Shown: one piece after another, positions 9,101-17,903 of the stretch | Position numbering within the stretch: the stretch's first letter is position 1 | How the letters are laid out: each line of letters begins with the position of its first letter | NCBI GenBank assembly: GCA_005798825.1 | Contig: SYIL01000037.1 | Location: forward strand, 1 to 44,125 | Reading direction: 5' to 3' | DNA: 44,125 bases | DNA from: Bacteroidota bacterium | Lineage (GTDB): Bacteria; Bacteroidota; Bacteroidia; NS11-12g; UBA955 | Notes under the pieces: generated by a model | Told to the model about the DNA's origin: nothing | The model's input: the letters and a program-made list of their open reading frames with translations, nothing else | Database searches by the model: none | Made by a program: the position numbers and the translations under genes

Positions 9101-9594
9101 GACGGCAACCCATTGGCAGACAATGGCATAACTAAAATATCTCCATAATCAGAAACCCCTGTTCCGCTCAGATGCGTATGAGAAAATCCAAAAATAAAAG
9201 AATCACTGTAATGATATCCACCACAACCATCCCAACTAGCATCAATGCGGGTATCGGGCGATAATTGAACCATACCAAAAGGCCAGGCAGCACCAGGGAA
9301 AGTGTGTCCATGCCCACCGGTCCCGACAAAGGGATTTACAAACGCACCATACTGAGAATATTCTTTTGATTGGGAAAGTGCTGTTGGTTGAATCGTTGAA
9401 TTTGGATATTGTAAATCCAAATTTTCTGGAGAATACACAGATTTTTTGACACTCAAACTCGGTTTTGCAGAAACTTTAGTGGCCTTCGTCTTTGATTGGG
9501 CTTTGCCAATATTTGGATTTTGTGCAATCACATTAGAAAAAACCATTGCAAAAAATATCCCGCAAAAAATAATGGACTTACTCCCTTGTGACAT
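6130..9594 (-). CDS. GH92 alpha-mannosidase with C-terminal accessory domains
   Basis: This 1154-residue secreted glycoside hydrolase has a signal peptide ending near NVIAQ (residue 25), then a Lys/Ser-rich linker to about residue 75. The GH92 N-terminal domain opens with VNPFVGTGGHGHTFPGA and FGMVQLSPDTR. The (alpha/alpha)6 catalytic domain includes HGNEPSHHMAYLYNY and GNEDCGQMSAWYVMSAMGFY, family signatures around the Ca2+-dependent active site. The enzyme removes alpha-linked mannose from N-glycans. After about residue 885 comes a chitobiase-C-like beta domain (APVIEGVRTFLDSAFIRIY). A discoidin/F5-8 type C-like domain then runs to the end (ALTDGIRG, VGFLQDCRAWIFMPRKMEVW). Its stop overlaps the cutC start by one base. 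Confidence 0.92.
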   Translation of the reverse strand: MSQGSKSIIFCGIFFAMVFSNVIAQNPNIGKAQSKTKATKVSAKPSLSVKKSVYSPENLDLQYPNSTIQPTALSQSKEYSQYGAFVNPFVGTGGHGHTFPGAAWPFGMVQLSPDTRIDASWDGCGGYHYSDSFIFGFSHTHLSGTGVSDYGDILVMPLSANGLPSFNPYAYRSEFSHTTEKAEAGYYSVYLEKPKVKAELTVSPRMGIHRYSFYPDPLPGASKTERFTARLLLDLIHRDPLVSFKLEQIDNRRIGGWRQSKAWADNQWVYFAIEFSQDIDRVISSPDGKQAIYEFDFDESGGISSNPKVLELRVGISFASEKGALLNLVQEQFVPHPDLQDSLSVIQSAFAHLQSGSKAKFEDFRSQNQMAWNAELGKIEVHSEKEAMVFMTPEQAIKEDTDKRKFYTALYHCMIHPSLASDYDGVYRGRDQKLHRAFHKVYTVFSLWDTYRALHPLLSIIDEPRTIDFIRTILLQYQQGKKLPVWELGSCETECMIGYHSVSVIADIIAKGIGNNEKSPAFDQNLALEAMVHSSHLKDSSFLSAKGYKLGYMGIENSAESVSKLLEYSYDDWCIGRVAYLMKHDDLAKEFFEKSERWRNVFDTKTGFMRPRENGGWLSPFDPKEVNNHYTEANAWQYSMYVPHDIQKMMAAMGGVKATETHLDSLFGTSSITRGRAQSDISGLIGQYAHGNEPSHHMAYLYNYCSKPEKGQKIIDRICTEFYLDTPDGLIGNEDCGQMSAWYVMSAMGFYPVCPGSNLYQVGSPQLFEISLHRSGNNTPLRITKGATEYDLSQSDWPWAAHRVLSPSASQIPSQTAPMAKSSKSENGMVYPEGINLLMRVPALTISHEELRSDFGIVFSKVRPEERSLMVLRSAKQSMASDFLAAPVIEGVRTFLDSAFIRIYLPKGSNGKLELHTYSNGSKASSKSTIPDKKIITLGDDNVYYATIKNNTVFEARIVGEEILGALKNEGLGNRQSTSDWTHAEFSKRENDYGIELNSQFHVQYSAGGKAALTDGIRGNKEWRSGYWQGYYDQDFEALVDMGSVKPLKEVAVGFLQDCRAWIFMPRKMEVWRSVDGKIYLPMGEIENTVPDDDLTTRLQELRVYSKDKKGKNRPIKARYIKIKATNYGNLPVWHQGYPSGGKSYIFLDEIMLR

Positions 9595-9739
9595 TAGATA
9601 CGAAGATAGTCAAAGGAGGCAAAGCAAAGGACATCCCAATTGAGGATATACCAAGCATGAGTCAAAATGATAGATTCCGGAATATACGTGAACGCTGTCT
9701 CAAATTTTAGCTCCAACCAAAACCCGATACACCACACCC

Positions 9740-10387
9740 TTATTTTACAACAACACCCACCACCACGCGGCGATCAAGGTTATCTGATCCAGTATAGGCT
9801 GGCTGAGTCGTTACAATCTGAACTTTGGCTGCCGGCAAACCCAAGGAATTAACCAAGAAGTTATTGACTGCCACTGCGCGTTTTTCACGCAATGCGGCAT
9901 TGCCCTTCTCTGAACCGGTTGGGTCAGCAGAGGAATACACGATCACCCCAAAATTATAGGCAGTTGCACTGCGGTCTATACCCACTTTCCAACGGTATAA
10001 TTCCTGCATGGATGCAGTATTTAATTCAGATTTATTTAAACCAAAAAAAACTGTACTAACATTGCTGCGCTCAAATTCTGATTTAACCTCTTTCTCCAGT
10101 CTTTCAACTACATCCATCTTTTGCTCTAATTCAGCGATCACGGCATTGGCCTTTGTCAAGTCGGCGTCAATGGCAACAACTTTTACCTTCGTTTCTTCAA
10201 CAATTTTTCCAATACCATTGTCTCCCTTATTCGTTTTGATATTGTTTTCATCAATAAGCAATTGGGTCTGATCGCCCACAAAACCACTCAGCTTGGATTT
10301 TTGGTAGGCTTTCTTGGATCCCATACAGCTTGATACTAGCAAAGAAAGTGTACCTACAAAAAACAATAAAGGCGTTATTTTTTTCAT
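9740..10387 (-). CDS. OmpA-domain outer-membrane lipoprotein
   Basis: The ATG at 10387 gives 215 residues; the longer frame would need a TTG start three codons upstream. The N-terminus is a lipoprotein signal with lipobox LVSSC (Cys21). A central helical stretch (about 60-110) looks like a coiled coil. The C-terminal OmpA-like peptidoglycan-binding domain keeps VFFGLNKSEL, the helix NAALREKRAVAVNNFL and the final NLDRRVVVGVV. It probably links the outer membrane to the cell wall. It is monocistronic, with a -7 box only 10 bp before the start. Confidence 0.8.
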   Translation of the reverse strand: MKKITPLLFFVGTLSLLVSSCMGSKKAYQKSKLSGFVGDQTQLLIDENNIKTNKGDNGIGKIVEETKVKVVAIDADLTKANAVIAELEQKMDVVERLEKEVKSEFERSNVSTVFFGLNKSELNTASMQELYRWKVGIDRSATAYNFGVIVYSSADPTGSEKGNAALREKRAVAVNNFLVNSLGLPAAKVQIVTTQPAYTGSDNLDRRVVVGVVVK

Positions 10388-10397
10388 AATTTTCAAA

Positions 10398-10405
10398 CAA
10401 AAATA
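10398..10405 (-). promoter_or_regulatory. -7 box for the OmpA lipoprotein gene
   Basis: TATTTTTG on the minus strand fits TAnnTTTG and lies 10 bp before the ATG, which would give a very short leader. No clear -33 element is visible; the upstream sequence is A/T-rich. Confidence 0.4.
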
Positions 10406-10649
10406 CTCTCAATTTTCTAATTTTTATTAAAAAATATGCACAATTTTTTAGGCCATATTTCTAAACCAGCCTCTCCAATCTATGCCTGAAAATAGGCGCA
10501 ATTCTACTATTTATTTCTACTATCTGCAATGCATGAACAAAAGGTTTGTAACCCTATTCATTTGTCAGTTTCAGCCATGTCTGTTTATCTCGTGTAATTC
10601 TTATCATAAATTTGACATGTATTCAATCGGGTAAACTGTATTCTGGTGG

Positions 10650-10679
10650 TTTGTCTGGGTTAAAAAATGCCTAACTTTG
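10650..10679 (+). promoter_or_regulatory. Bacteroidota-type promoter of odhB
   Basis: TTTG at 10650-10653 and TAACTTTG at 10672-10679 are separated by 18 bp. This is a full match to the -33/-7 consensus of the Bacteroidota primary sigma factor. The odhB ATG follows 24 bp later. Confidence 0.75.
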
Positions 10680-10703
10680 TCCCGAAATTTATTCTAAGGC
10701 AAT

Positions 10704-11978
10704 ATGTCTATTGAAATAAGGGTTCCCGCGCCGGGAGAATCAGTGAGTGAAGTTACTATCTCCAATTGGCTTGTCAAGGAAGGTCAATGGGTAGAGATGG
10801 ATGCCCCATTGGCTGAATTAGAAAGTGACAAAGCCACTTTCGAAGTTTCTGCCGAGAAAGCAGGAATTCTCTCACAATTGTTCGGTAAAATTGGAGATAC
10901 CATTGCCGTTAATTCCGTAATCGCCATTATTAATCCCGAGGCATCTAAGCCTATTTCAGTGGTCTCTGAATCCAATTCGGTAAAAACAAAACAAAGCATT
11001 GACGCCATTGTAACTCCTTCTAATACAACCATTGATCCAGCGTATACCCCTGAAGAACCCATGATTGCAGCCTCAGAAATTGGAGAAGATTGGTCTTTGG
11101 TTTCACCGCTTGCTGCCCGCTTGCTCAAACAATATTCCATTCATCCCTCCTCGGTAAAAGGCTCAGGTTCTGGTGGAAGAATTTCTAAAGTCGATGCCTT
11201 AGAAGCAATTGTTGCGGGTGGCGGAATAGGCCATACTGCATTGGCTAGCACCCGAGAATCCAAGCGTGAAAAGATGTCCAGTTTACGCAAAACCTTGAGT
11301 CGAAGGCTTGTAATCGTCAAAAATGAAACTGCGATGCTAACAACTTTCAATGAGGTTAATATGAAGCCCATTTCGGATTTGCGTGTGCAGTACAAAAAAC
11401 GTTTTGAAGAAAATCACGGCATCGGGTTGGGTTTTATGGGATTCTTTACCCGCGCAGTTTGCATTGCCCTTAAGGAATGGAAAGCTGTCAATGCCCGTAT
11501 CGATGGCGATGAAATTGTATACCACGATTATTGTGATATATCCATTGCCGTGAGTGCCCCCAAAGGCTTAGTGGTTCCTGTTATTCGCAATGCAGAGTGT
11601 CTTTCTCTTATACAAATCGAAAAAGAAGTAAAACGTTTGGCCGGCAAAGCCCGCGAAAATAAACTTAGCTTAGATGAAATGACTGGGGGAACATTTACCA
11701 TTACCAACGGCGGTGTATTTGGCTCAATGATGAGTACACCGATTATCAATGCACCACAAAGTGCTATTCTAGGGATGCACAATATCGTTGATCGTCCTGT
11801 GGTTGAAAACGGTCAAATTGTGATTCGTCCCATTATGTTTTTGGCACTCAGCTACGATCACCGCATCATCGATGGAAGAGAAAGTGTAGGGTTTTTGGTT
11901 CGCGTAAAACAGCTCCTCGAAAATCCTGATATGATGCGAGATGGAAAGAAACCTGAAGAAGAACTTTTGGGATTATAA
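10704..11978 (+). CDS. odhB: Dihydrolipoyllysine succinyltransferase, E2 of 2-oxoglutarate dehydrogenase
   Basis: This 424-residue E2 component is part of the TCA-cycle 2-oxoglutarate dehydrogenase complex. The single lipoyl domain (1-75) carries lipoyl Lys43 in [12 protein letters not shown] linker leads to the peripheral subunit-binding domain (about 131-168, [13 protein letters not shown]). The acyltransferase domain ends with [11 protein letters not shown], whose His386 and Asp390 are the catalytic pair; [29 protein letters not shown] is typical of succinyltransferases. Neither the E1 gene (sucA) nor a lipoamide dehydrogenase is adjacent. The last codons overlap the end of the convergent CDF gene by 6 bp. 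Confidence 0.92.
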   Translation: MSIEIRVPAPGESVSEVTISNWLVKEGQWVEMDAPLAELESDKATFEVSAEKAGILSQLFGKIGDTIAVNSVIAIINPEASKPISVVSESNSVKTKQSIDAIVTPSNTTIDPAYTPEEPMIAASEIGEDWSLVSPLAARLLKQYSIHPSSVKGSGSGGRISKVDALEAIVAGGGIGHTALASTRESKREKMSSLRKTLSRRLVIVKNETAMLTTFNEVNMKPISDLRVQYKKRFEENHGIGLGFMGFFTRAVCIALKEWKAVNARIDGDEIVYHDYCDISIAVSAPKGLVVPVIRNAECLSLIQIEKEVKRLAGKARENKLSLDEMTGGTFTITNGGVFGSMMSTPIINAPQSAILGMHNIVDRPVVENGQIVIRPIMFLALSYDHRIIDGRESVGFLVRVKQLLENPDMMRDGKKPEEELLGL

Positions 11979-12845
11979 TACTTCAAAACTGCTTGTTTCT
12001 AGTGTGCTGTGGTGAACTTGTTCACTCTCAACAGCCTCTCTTACGGCCTGCTTGATGCTCTCAATTTTTTCATCTCCCAATCCATTGTTCACAACAATAT
12101 GGGCAGTCATCGCATTTCGTGTGGTACTGAGTGCCCAAATGTGCAAATGGTCTACTGAAGCAATCCCCTGAATTGACTCTATGCGTTTTTTAACAAGATC
12201 AATATCAACACCCTCAGGAACCCCATCTAAACTTAAGCGAAGACTTTTTCGAAAAATCCTTGTAGTACCAACTACTATAACCAAACAAACTACAATGCCC
12301 AATATGGGATCTATAAAATTATTGTTGGTAAGAGAAATAAAAATTCCACCCACCAAAACGGTCAAACTAACACTGGCATCGGCAATCATATGTAAATAAG
12401 CTGCCCTTGAGTTAAGTTCATGGCTTTTGGCAAATAGCAATGCGGTGAGGGAATTGATGATTAGACCAATACCTGCAACCCAAATTACAATATTTCCTTG
12501 TGTTGGTTTGGGATGCATAAATCTTTCCCAAGCCCCCCAGCCAATGACACCCACAGCGATATACAGAAGAATGCAATTGACAATAGAAGCAAGGATGGTT
12601 GCTTTAGAAAATCCATAGGTATATACCTTAGAGGGTTTTTTTGCTGCCAATCGGAATGCAAATAAACTAATTGCCAATCCTGCTACGTCTCCCAAATTAT
12701 GCCATGCATCTGCAATTAAAGAAAGCGAACCAATCGAAAATCCATAGCCGAATTCAATACCTACAAAAACAATATTGAGGAGTATTCCCAACAAAAAACG
12801 AAATCCCATATTTTCTTCGGGAGCACTGTGTGTGTGGTTATACAT
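11973..12845 (-). CDS. Cation diffusion facilitator (CzcD/ZitB-like metal exporter)
   Basis: This 290-residue inner-membrane protein has six hydrophobic helices and a cytoplasmic C-terminal domain. The Zn-site residues are present as HxxxD in helix 2 (WHNLGD, His49/Asp53) and HxxxD in helix 5 (HMIAD). A short His-containing N-terminus (YNHTHSAPE) precedes helix 1. The C-terminal domain has [25 protein letters not shown], the ferredoxin-like fold of CDF proteins. It is expected to export Zn2+ or related divalent ions in exchange for protons. It converges with odhB, overlapping by 6 bp. Confidence 0.9.
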   Translation of the reverse strand: MYNHTHSAPEENMGFRFLLGILLNIVFVGIEFGYGFSIGSLSLIADAWHNLGDVAGLAISLFAFRLAAKKPSKVYTYGFSKATILASIVNCILLYIAVGVIGWGAWERFMHPKPTQGNIVIWVAGIGLIINSLTALLFAKSHELNSRAAYLHMIADASVSLTVLVGGIFISLTNNNFIDPILGIVVCLVIVVGTTRIFRKSLRLSLDGVPEGVDIDLVKKRIESIQGIASVDHLHIWALSTTRNAMTAHIVVNNGLGDEKIESIKQAVREAVESEQVHHSTLETSSFEVL

Positions 12846-12978
12846 TGAAAAACGAAGTTAATCATAATATGTAAAAAGCCGGCACCCACGGTAAAACCAC
12901 CACCTCCACCTTGGTGGCGATTGGCATTGCTTTTGACATAAAAAGCGAATTGCTGAACGAATGCCCAAATCCATTACA

Positions 12979-13596
12979 TTATATCATAAGGGGCTTGCAT
13001 TGCATCATTCCGGGTACTAGGTATATTTTTTTGGTGTCTAATTCAATACATCGATAGCGCGTTCTCATTTTTTCCAATTTTTTAAAACGTCGACCATCTT
13101 GCGTTTCGAATGCCAATCCAACCAAAATTTCCTCAACCAATAACCATTCAGAAAGAGGGTCATATTTTCTCAGCGCGCGAATCAAATTCGAATCGGTACA
13201 ACTGCTCGCCTTGGGATTTTTTAGGTATCTATTGAGTGCATATTGGATATCGTCTGGCAAAAATCGTTGCTGAATCATGGGATTACTGATTATTTGAAAT
13301 TCCCGTTTCCATTCAATTCCATGGGGTGAAACACGTTGTCCGTATTTCTCAAAATTTAACAGATGCGCAACTTCGTGCATAAATGTAATCAAAAATGCAA
13401 ACGGATTAAGGTCACGGTTGATAGAAATACGGTGGCTTTTACCAGGAATTGGTGGCCTGTAATCACCCAGTTTACTCAAACGCGGATTCTTTATTCGCAA
13501 TTGAATTGCATATTCCAACATCAAATCTGCAGCATAATCTTCACTGCCTTTTGGCAAGTATTTTAGTAAAACCGGAATAATTTGTTCGCGCTGCAA
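12979..13596 (-). CDS. SprT-like zinc-metalloprotease-fold protein
   Basis: This 205-residue protein has the zincin motif HEVAH (74-78) and a likely third ligand, His92, in SPHGIEWK. This is the arrangement of SprT/SprT-like domains, related to the SPRTN DNA-protein crosslink protease. The cellular role in bacteria is not established. The start at 13596 is TTG, because the frame is closed by a stop at 13639-13641 and no ATG precedes the domain; the next ATG would begin at residue 26. It lies just downstream of lhgO on the same strand. Confidence 0.8.
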   Translation of the reverse strand: MQREQIIPVLLKYLPKGSEDYAADLMLEYAIQLRIKNPRLSKLGDYRPPIPGKSHRISINRDLNPFAFLITFMHEVAHLLNFEKYGQRVSPHGIEWKREFQIISNPMIQQRFLPDDIQYALNRYLKNPKASSCTDSNLIRALRKYDPLSEWLLVEEILVGLAFETQDGRRFKKLEKMRTRYRCIELDTKKIYLVPGMMQCKPLMI

Positions 13597-13656
13597 GGAA
13601 AATATTATTTCAAAAATAGACTCGAGAAAGGAATGATTTTAATGTGTAAAAAATCA

Positions 13657-14859
13657 TCAACTTAGTTTTTTTAGGGTTCGCTCAGCCAATTCTAATCCGA
13701 TCGACAGTCCACTTGTTGCGGCAGGGCTTGGCGCATTTAATACGTGTATAAAGCCTTTGGATTCTTGGATATAGAAATCATCTATCAATCCACCATCACG
13801 ATCACAAGCTTGAGCCCGAACTCCTGATCCGGCGGGTATTAAATCGGTTTCTTTAATCTCAGGGACCAATTTTTGTAACGCTTTGGTAAAAGCAGGCTTG
13901 AAATATGAACGATGAAATTCGCCCAATCCCATCTTCCAATATTTCCAGGCCACTTTACGAAAACCCCCAAATCGGATACTGCCCCAAAATTCGCTCCACA
14001 TGAAATCGGATTTCTTATATCCCTCGCGTTTGAAAGCAAAAACTGCATTGGGTCCGGCTTCAATTTCTCCAGAAATCCTCCGGGTGAAATGAACCCCTAA
14101 AAAAGGGAAATTTGCGTCGGGTACAGGATAAATAAGATTTTTAACTAAAAATGCTTTTTCGGGTTTAAGGCTGTAGTATTCCCCCCGAAATGGAATGATT
14201 TGCATATTGAGCTTTTCGCCAGCCATTTCAGCCACTTTATCACAATACAAGCCGGCACAATTAACGATTACTTTGGCTTCATAACGCTCTGTTTTTGTAT
14301 GAACCACACAGCCACTTTCATTGCCAATAATAGCCTCTATTTTGGCAGAGGTAATGATTTGTCCGTTGGCATGAGATGTTATTTTATTGGCAAGGGCCAA
14401 TGCCACTTTTTTATAATCAACGATGCCAGTTTGGGGCACAAACACCCCTTTTATTCCTGTACAATGAGGCTCATACTCCTTAATTTCCGCCTGGGATAAA
14501 AAACGCAATCCTGAAAGTCCATTGAGTATCCCCCTTTGATACAAAGCTTCTAAACCCGATAATTCTTCTGTTTGTGTGGCTACGATAATTTTGCCGCACA
14601 AATCATATTCAATGCCTTCGGCTTTGCAAAATTCTATGAGCATATGATATCCTCGCAAACAATTATCAGCCTTTAAACTTCCGGGCTTGTAATAAATACC
14701 CGAATGAATGACTCCGCTGTTATTCCCTGTTTGGTGCAATGCGACAGCCCCTTCTTTTTCCAAAATTACAACACGCACATTGGGGTTTAGTCGCAACAAC
14801 TGATGCGCCGTTGAAAGGCCTACGATACCTGCACCAATAATAAGAATATCTGTTTTCAT
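13657..14859 (-). CDS. lhgO: L-2-hydroxyglutarate oxidase
   Basis: This 400-residue FAD-dependent oxidoreductase of the DAO family oxidises L-2-hydroxyglutarate to 2-oxoglutarate, passing electrons to the membrane quinone pool in E. coli. The N-terminal DILIIGAGIVGLSTAHQLL is the dinucleotide-binding motif. The segment QTGNNSGVIHSGIYYKPGS is a hallmark of LhgO, and GSGVRAQACDRDG and the closing NAPSPAATSGLSIG are also typical. A -7 box lies 13 bp upstream. Its product feeds the step catalysed by the odhB complex encoded in the same window. Confidence 0.92.
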   Translation of the reverse strand: MKTDILIIGAGIVGLSTAHQLLRLNPNVRVVILEKEGAVALHQTGNNSGVIHSGIYYKPGSLKADNCLRGYHMLIEFCKAEGIEYDLCGKIIVATQTEELSGLEALYQRGILNGLSGLRFLSQAEIKEYEPHCTGIKGVFVPQTGIVDYKKVALALANKITSHANGQIITSAKIEAIIGNESGCVVHTKTERYEAKVIVNCAGLYCDKVAEMAGEKLNMQIIPFRGEYYSLKPEKAFLVKNLIYPVPDANFPFLGVHFTRRISGEIEAGPNAVFAFKREGYKKSDFMWSEFWGSIRFGGFRKVAWKYWKMGLGEFHRSYFKPAFTKALQKLVPEIKETDLIPAGSGVRAQACDRDGGLIDDFYIQESKGFIHVLNAPSPAATSGLSIGLELAERTLKKLS

Positions 14860-14872
14860 TCGAGATCTTCCA

Positions 14873-14880
14873 CAAAGTTA
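14873..14880 (-). promoter_or_regulatory. -7 box for lhgO
   Basis: The minus-strand TAACTTTG is an exact -7 consensus, ending 13 bp before the lhgO ATG. A TTTG lies only 11 bp further upstream, shorter than the usual spacing, so the -33 element is uncertain. Confidence 0.5.
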
Positions 14881-15016
14881 CGATTCATTCACAAAAAATC
14901 TCAGCAATAAACTGCGTGTCGTGGTTTCATGGATCAACAACTTTGAACAAACTGCGGCGCATATTCATCTTTGGAAAAAATATTCTTTCGACACTTAAAA
15001 AATGCTGCCTGTATGG

Positions 15017-16039
15017 TCATATTTTGGCCTTTTGCATATCCAATGCCACGTCAATAATCATGTCTTCTTGTCCACCAACCATGGAGCGTTTTCCCAATTC
15101 TTCCAAAATGCTTCGGGTATCTATTCCATATTGTTTAGAAGCCCTTTCTGCATGCAACAAAAAACTAGAATACACCCCCGCGTATCCCAAGCTCAATGTC
15201 TCACGATCTACCCTAACCGGTCGGGTCTGCAGTGGGCGGATCAAATCATCTGCGGCATCCATTAATGCAAATAGATTACAATTGTGGAGAACACCCATTC
15301 GATTTAACACGGCAATCAGCACTTCCAAGGGGGCATTTCCTGCGCCTGCTCCCATACCTGCCAATGAGGCATCCAATCGGGTTGCACCATTTTCCATAGC
15401 AATAATTGTATTTGCCACACCCAAACTCAAATTGTGATGACAATGAATTCCAATCTCGGTTTTAGGATTTAAGACGTCCTTAAAAGCCTTGATTCGGTCG
15501 ACCACATCGTTCATCAATAAAGCCCCTGCACTGTCTGTAACATACACGCAATCTGCCCCATATTTTTCCATCAATAGGGCTTGTTCTGCCAATTTTTTGG
15601 GTTCATTCATGTGTGCCATCATTAAAAAACCCCCGACATCCATACCCAATTTCTTGGCTGCCTCGATGTGCTGGGCAGCAATATTCGCTTCCGTACAATG
15701 GGTTGCAATGCGTACACTTTGGACGCCCAATTCTCTGGCACGCTTTAACCCATCGATAGTACCAATTCCAGGCAATAACAAGGTGGTTAAACGCGCATGT
15801 TTTAACTGCCCAGCAATGCCCTCAAGCCACTCCCAATCGGTATGGGCGCCAAATCCATAGTTAAAACTGGCACCCGACAGACCATCTCCATGGGCGATCT
15901 CAATGGCGTCTACTTTGGCAGTATCCAAGGCCAGCGCAATTTCGGTTAGCTTTTCCTTGCTGTATTGGTGTTTGATAGCATGTTGACCATCTCTCAAAGT
16001 AACGTCCTGAATAAAAACCTTCACCATCGTATTTTCCAT
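15017..16039 (-). CDS. mhpE: 4-hydroxy-2-oxovalerate aldolase
   Basis: This 340-residue DRE-TIM-type class II aldolase splits 4-hydroxy-2-oxovalerate into pyruvate and acetaldehyde. Metal-site features are [10 protein letters not shown] near the N-terminus and the [11 protein letters not shown] strand. A C-terminal region ([19 protein letters not shown]) corresponds to the communication domain that docks the acetaldehyde dehydrogenase. It follows mhpF with a 27-bp gap, and channelling between the two enzymes is known for DmpFG. The N-terminus is ambiguous: ATG at 16039 (MENTMVKV) or ATG at 16027 (MVKV). The start region is duplicated in tandem (see repeat 16024-16071). Confidence 0.93.
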   Translation of the reverse strand: MENTMVKVFIQDVTLRDGQHAIKHQYSKEKLTEIALALDTAKVDAIEIAHGDGLSGASFNYGFGAHTDWEWLEGIAGQLKHARLTTLLLPGIGTIDGLKRARELGVQSVRIATHCTEANIAAQHIEAAKKLGMDVGGFLMMAHMNEPKKLAEQALLMEKYGADCVYVTDSAGALLMNDVVDRIKAFKDVLNPKTEIGIHCHHNLSLGVANTIIAMENGATRLDASLAGMGAGAGNAPLEVLIAVLNRMGVLHNCNLFALMDAADDLIRPLQTRPVRVDRETLSLGYAGVYSSFLLHAERASKQYGIDTRSILEELGKRSMVGGQEDMIIDVALDMQKAKI

Positions 16040-16071
16040 ATTTTAATCCATCGTATTTCCCATATTTTAAC
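16024..16071. repeat. 24-bp tandem duplication covering the mhpE start
   Basis: Copies at 16024-16047 and 16048-16071 differ at two positions. Each contains two ATG codons on the minus strand. The downstream copy supplies the actual mhpE start. The upstream copy makes a minimal frame, MGNTMD then stop, that ends at the true start region. The mhpF stop codon lies inside the upstream copy. Confidence 0.85.
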
Positions 16072-17017
16072 CCATAGGTTCGGACAATCTCTCAGGCATC
16101 CTCTCAGCCATCCTCTCAGCCGTAGCCAATGCCGCACTGGTCATAATATCCAAATTTCCCGCATATTCTGGCAGATAATGTCCCTCCCCCTTTACTTGAA
16201 GCATAACCGTAGTTTTAAGTCCACTGAGTTTGCCCAAGCCTTCAATAAAAACAGCATTCTCAGGTCTGATTTCTTCAAATTGAATCTCTTGGTGCAACTG
16301 ATAACCCGGAACATATTGCTGCACTTCTGTTACCATTGCAGTGATACTTTTTCGAATCGCTTCGGTATCAGCCAAATCGCTTAAGGTAAATACGGTATCA
16401 CGCATCACCATTGGGGGTTCTGCTGGGTTTAAAATAATAATTGCTTTGCCTTTGCTTGCTCCACCAACCTGCTCAATAGCATGGGCAGTGGTTTCGGTAA
16501 ACTCATCAATATTCATGCGGGTTCCTGGTCCTGCACTTTTTGATGCAATGCTGGCCACAATCTCTGCATAATACACCTTGCTTATACGGTTCACTGCCGC
16601 AACAATGGGAATGGTCGCTTGACCACCACAAGTCACCATATTTACATTCGGCACATCTGCCAAGGAATGAAAATTTACGGTTGGTACCATGAACGGACCA
16701 ATTGCAGCGGGGGTCAGATCAATCACACGCTTCCCTTCAAACGCAATAATCTTGTCGTAATTATGAATGTGCGCCTTGGCCGATGTAGCATCAAACACGA
16801 AGCCAATGTCTGGCCACAATGGGTGCTTCAACAAACCCTCTACGCCCTCATGTGTAGTGGAAACCCCCATACTACGGGCTCTTGTCAAACCATCACTCTT
16901 GGGATCAATGCCTACAAAAACGCCCATTTCTAAATGCTTGGCATTTCTCATCACCTTGATCATCAAATCTGTGCCAATATTCCCAGAACCAATAATTGCT
17001 ACCTTTATCTTTCCCAT
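16067..17017 (-). CDS. mhpF: Acetaldehyde dehydrogenase (acylating)
   Basis: This 316-residue enzyme converts acetaldehyde, CoA and NAD+ to acetyl-CoA and acts in complex with the aldolase. The N-terminal Rossmann motif is [14 protein letters not shown]. The catalytic cysteine is Cys130 in [32 protein letters not shown] is the family's central segment. The C-terminus ends in an imperfect ERM/ERL repeat ([12 protein letters not shown]) encoded by 12-bp tandem copies, which looks like a recent local expansion. It lies about 100 bp downstream of mhpD on the same strand. Confidence 0.93.
   Translation of the reverse strand: MGKIKVAIIGSGNIGTDLMIKVMRNAKHLEMGVFVGIDPKSDGLTRARSMGVSTTHEGVEGLLKHPLWPDIGFVFDATSAKAHIHNYDKIIAFEGKRVIDLTPAAIGPFMVPTVNFHSLADVPNVNMVTCGGQATIPIVAAVNRISKVYYAEIVASIASKSAGPGTRMNIDEFTETTAHAIEQVGGASKGKAIIILNPAEPPMVMRDTVFTLSDLADTEAIRKSITAMVTEVQQYVPGYQLHQEIQFEEIRPENAVFIEGLGKLSGLKTTVMLQVKGEGHYLPEYAGNLDIMTSAALATAERMAERMPERLSEPMG
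16097..16120. repeat. 12-bp tandem repeat in the mhpF 3' end
   Basis: Two exact copies of CATCCTCTCAGC (16097-16108, 16109-16120) are preceded by a degenerate third copy at 16085-16096. Read in the gene they encode the AERM/PERL repeat, so the reading frame is kept. Confidence 0.85.
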
Positions 17018-17116
17018 TTAATACTTTAACAATAAACCCATCAGAGCATGGCAACATTGCCACAACCAAAACAAATTTAGATCAGACCAATCTATTTTTA
17101 TGCGGACCAAGCATTT

Positions 17117-17899
17117 TTATAGAAATGAAAATGATACATCACCAAAATCCTCAATACTGGCTACAAATGTATCGCCAGCTTCACCAACGCACATCGGACC
17201 CAAGGCACCACTCAAGACAATGTCTCCGGCTTTCAATGGCTTACCCAAACCTGCAAAAGTTTGTGCAAGCCATACCAGAGCTTTGACCGGACTACCCAAA
17301 CACGCAGATCCAATACCCTCAGAAACCAGTTCACCGTTTTTTCGCAACTGCATCCTCACCGTGGACAAATTAACTTCTCCCATATTTCTGCGAACATCCC
17401 CCAAAACGAAATGGCTTGCACTGGCATTGTCGGCAACAGTATCCGTTATTTTGATATCCCAATTCAATACCCTTGACCCCACAATTTCAATGGCTGCAAG
17501 GGCGTAATCAATGGCCTCTATAGCTGAATCTTCAGAAATATCACCCACCAAATCCTGTTTCATCACAAAGGCAATTTCGGCCTCTGCCTTGGGTTGCATC
17601 ACCTCGGATGCCAATAAAGATCCTCCATTCTTCACCCGTGTATCTGCAAATAACAACCCAAAATCGGGCTGATCTACCCCCAACTGCTTTTGAACCGCCA
17701 AGGAGGTTAATCCAATTTTCATTCCAACCACACGACCTCCAGCAGCCAACCTATGATCATTGATTAATCGCTGAACAGCGTAGGCAACTTCAATATCTGT
17801 TTCCCCGATAATATCTCTAACGGGTGCGCAGGGCATTGCCATGTCACGGGCTTGAATCAAACGAGTGGCAGCCTGTTGAATAAATTCCTCAAAAATCAT
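17117..17899 (-). CDS. mhpD: 2-keto-4-pentenoate hydratase
   Basis: This 260-residue FAH-superfamily hydratase adds water to 2-oxopent-4-enoate to give 4-hydroxy-2-oxovalerate. The segment GMKIGLTSLAVQKQLGVDQPDFG is close to the E. coli MhpD segment as I recall it, and KAEAEIAFVM carries the metal-binding Glu residues. Of the two FAH-type genes in the cluster, this one has the hydratase signature (KIGLT, QLGVDQPDFG). It is the first gene of the minus-strand operon hydratase, dehydrogenase, aldolase. A -7 box lies only 4 bp before the ATG, hinting at a leaderless transcript. Confidence 0.9.
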   Translation of the reverse strand: MIFEEFIQQAATRLIQARDMAMPCAPVRDIIGETDIEVAYAVQRLINDHRLAAGGRVVGMKIGLTSLAVQKQLGVDQPDFGLLFADTRVKNGGSLLASEVMQPKAEAEIAFVMKQDLVGDISEDSAIEAIDYALAAIEIVGSRVLNWDIKITDTVADNASASHFVLGDVRRNMGEVNLSTVRMQLRKNGELVSEGIGSACLGSPVKALVWLAQTFAGLGKPLKAGDIVLSGALGPMCVGEAGDTFVASIEDFGDVSFSFL

Positions 17900-17903
17900 G
17901 GAT

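Larger units (their letters stand above)
10388..10703. other. Non-coding divergent promoter region
   Basis: About 316 bp between the OmpA lipoprotein and odhB contain no plausible gene. The region is AT-rich and carries -7 boxes facing both ways (10398-10405 minus, 10672-10679 plus). I see nothing else in it. Confidence 0.6.

Noticed and set aside
12846-12978. Glycine-rich minus-strand reading between SprT and CDF genes
   Set aside because: The frame has no start codon after an upstream stop and continues out of frame into the CDF gene; probably chance.
13633-13657. Hairpin ATGATTTT/AAAATCAT after lhgO
   Set aside because: The stem is AT-only apart from one pair and lacks a clear U-tract; too weak to call a terminator.
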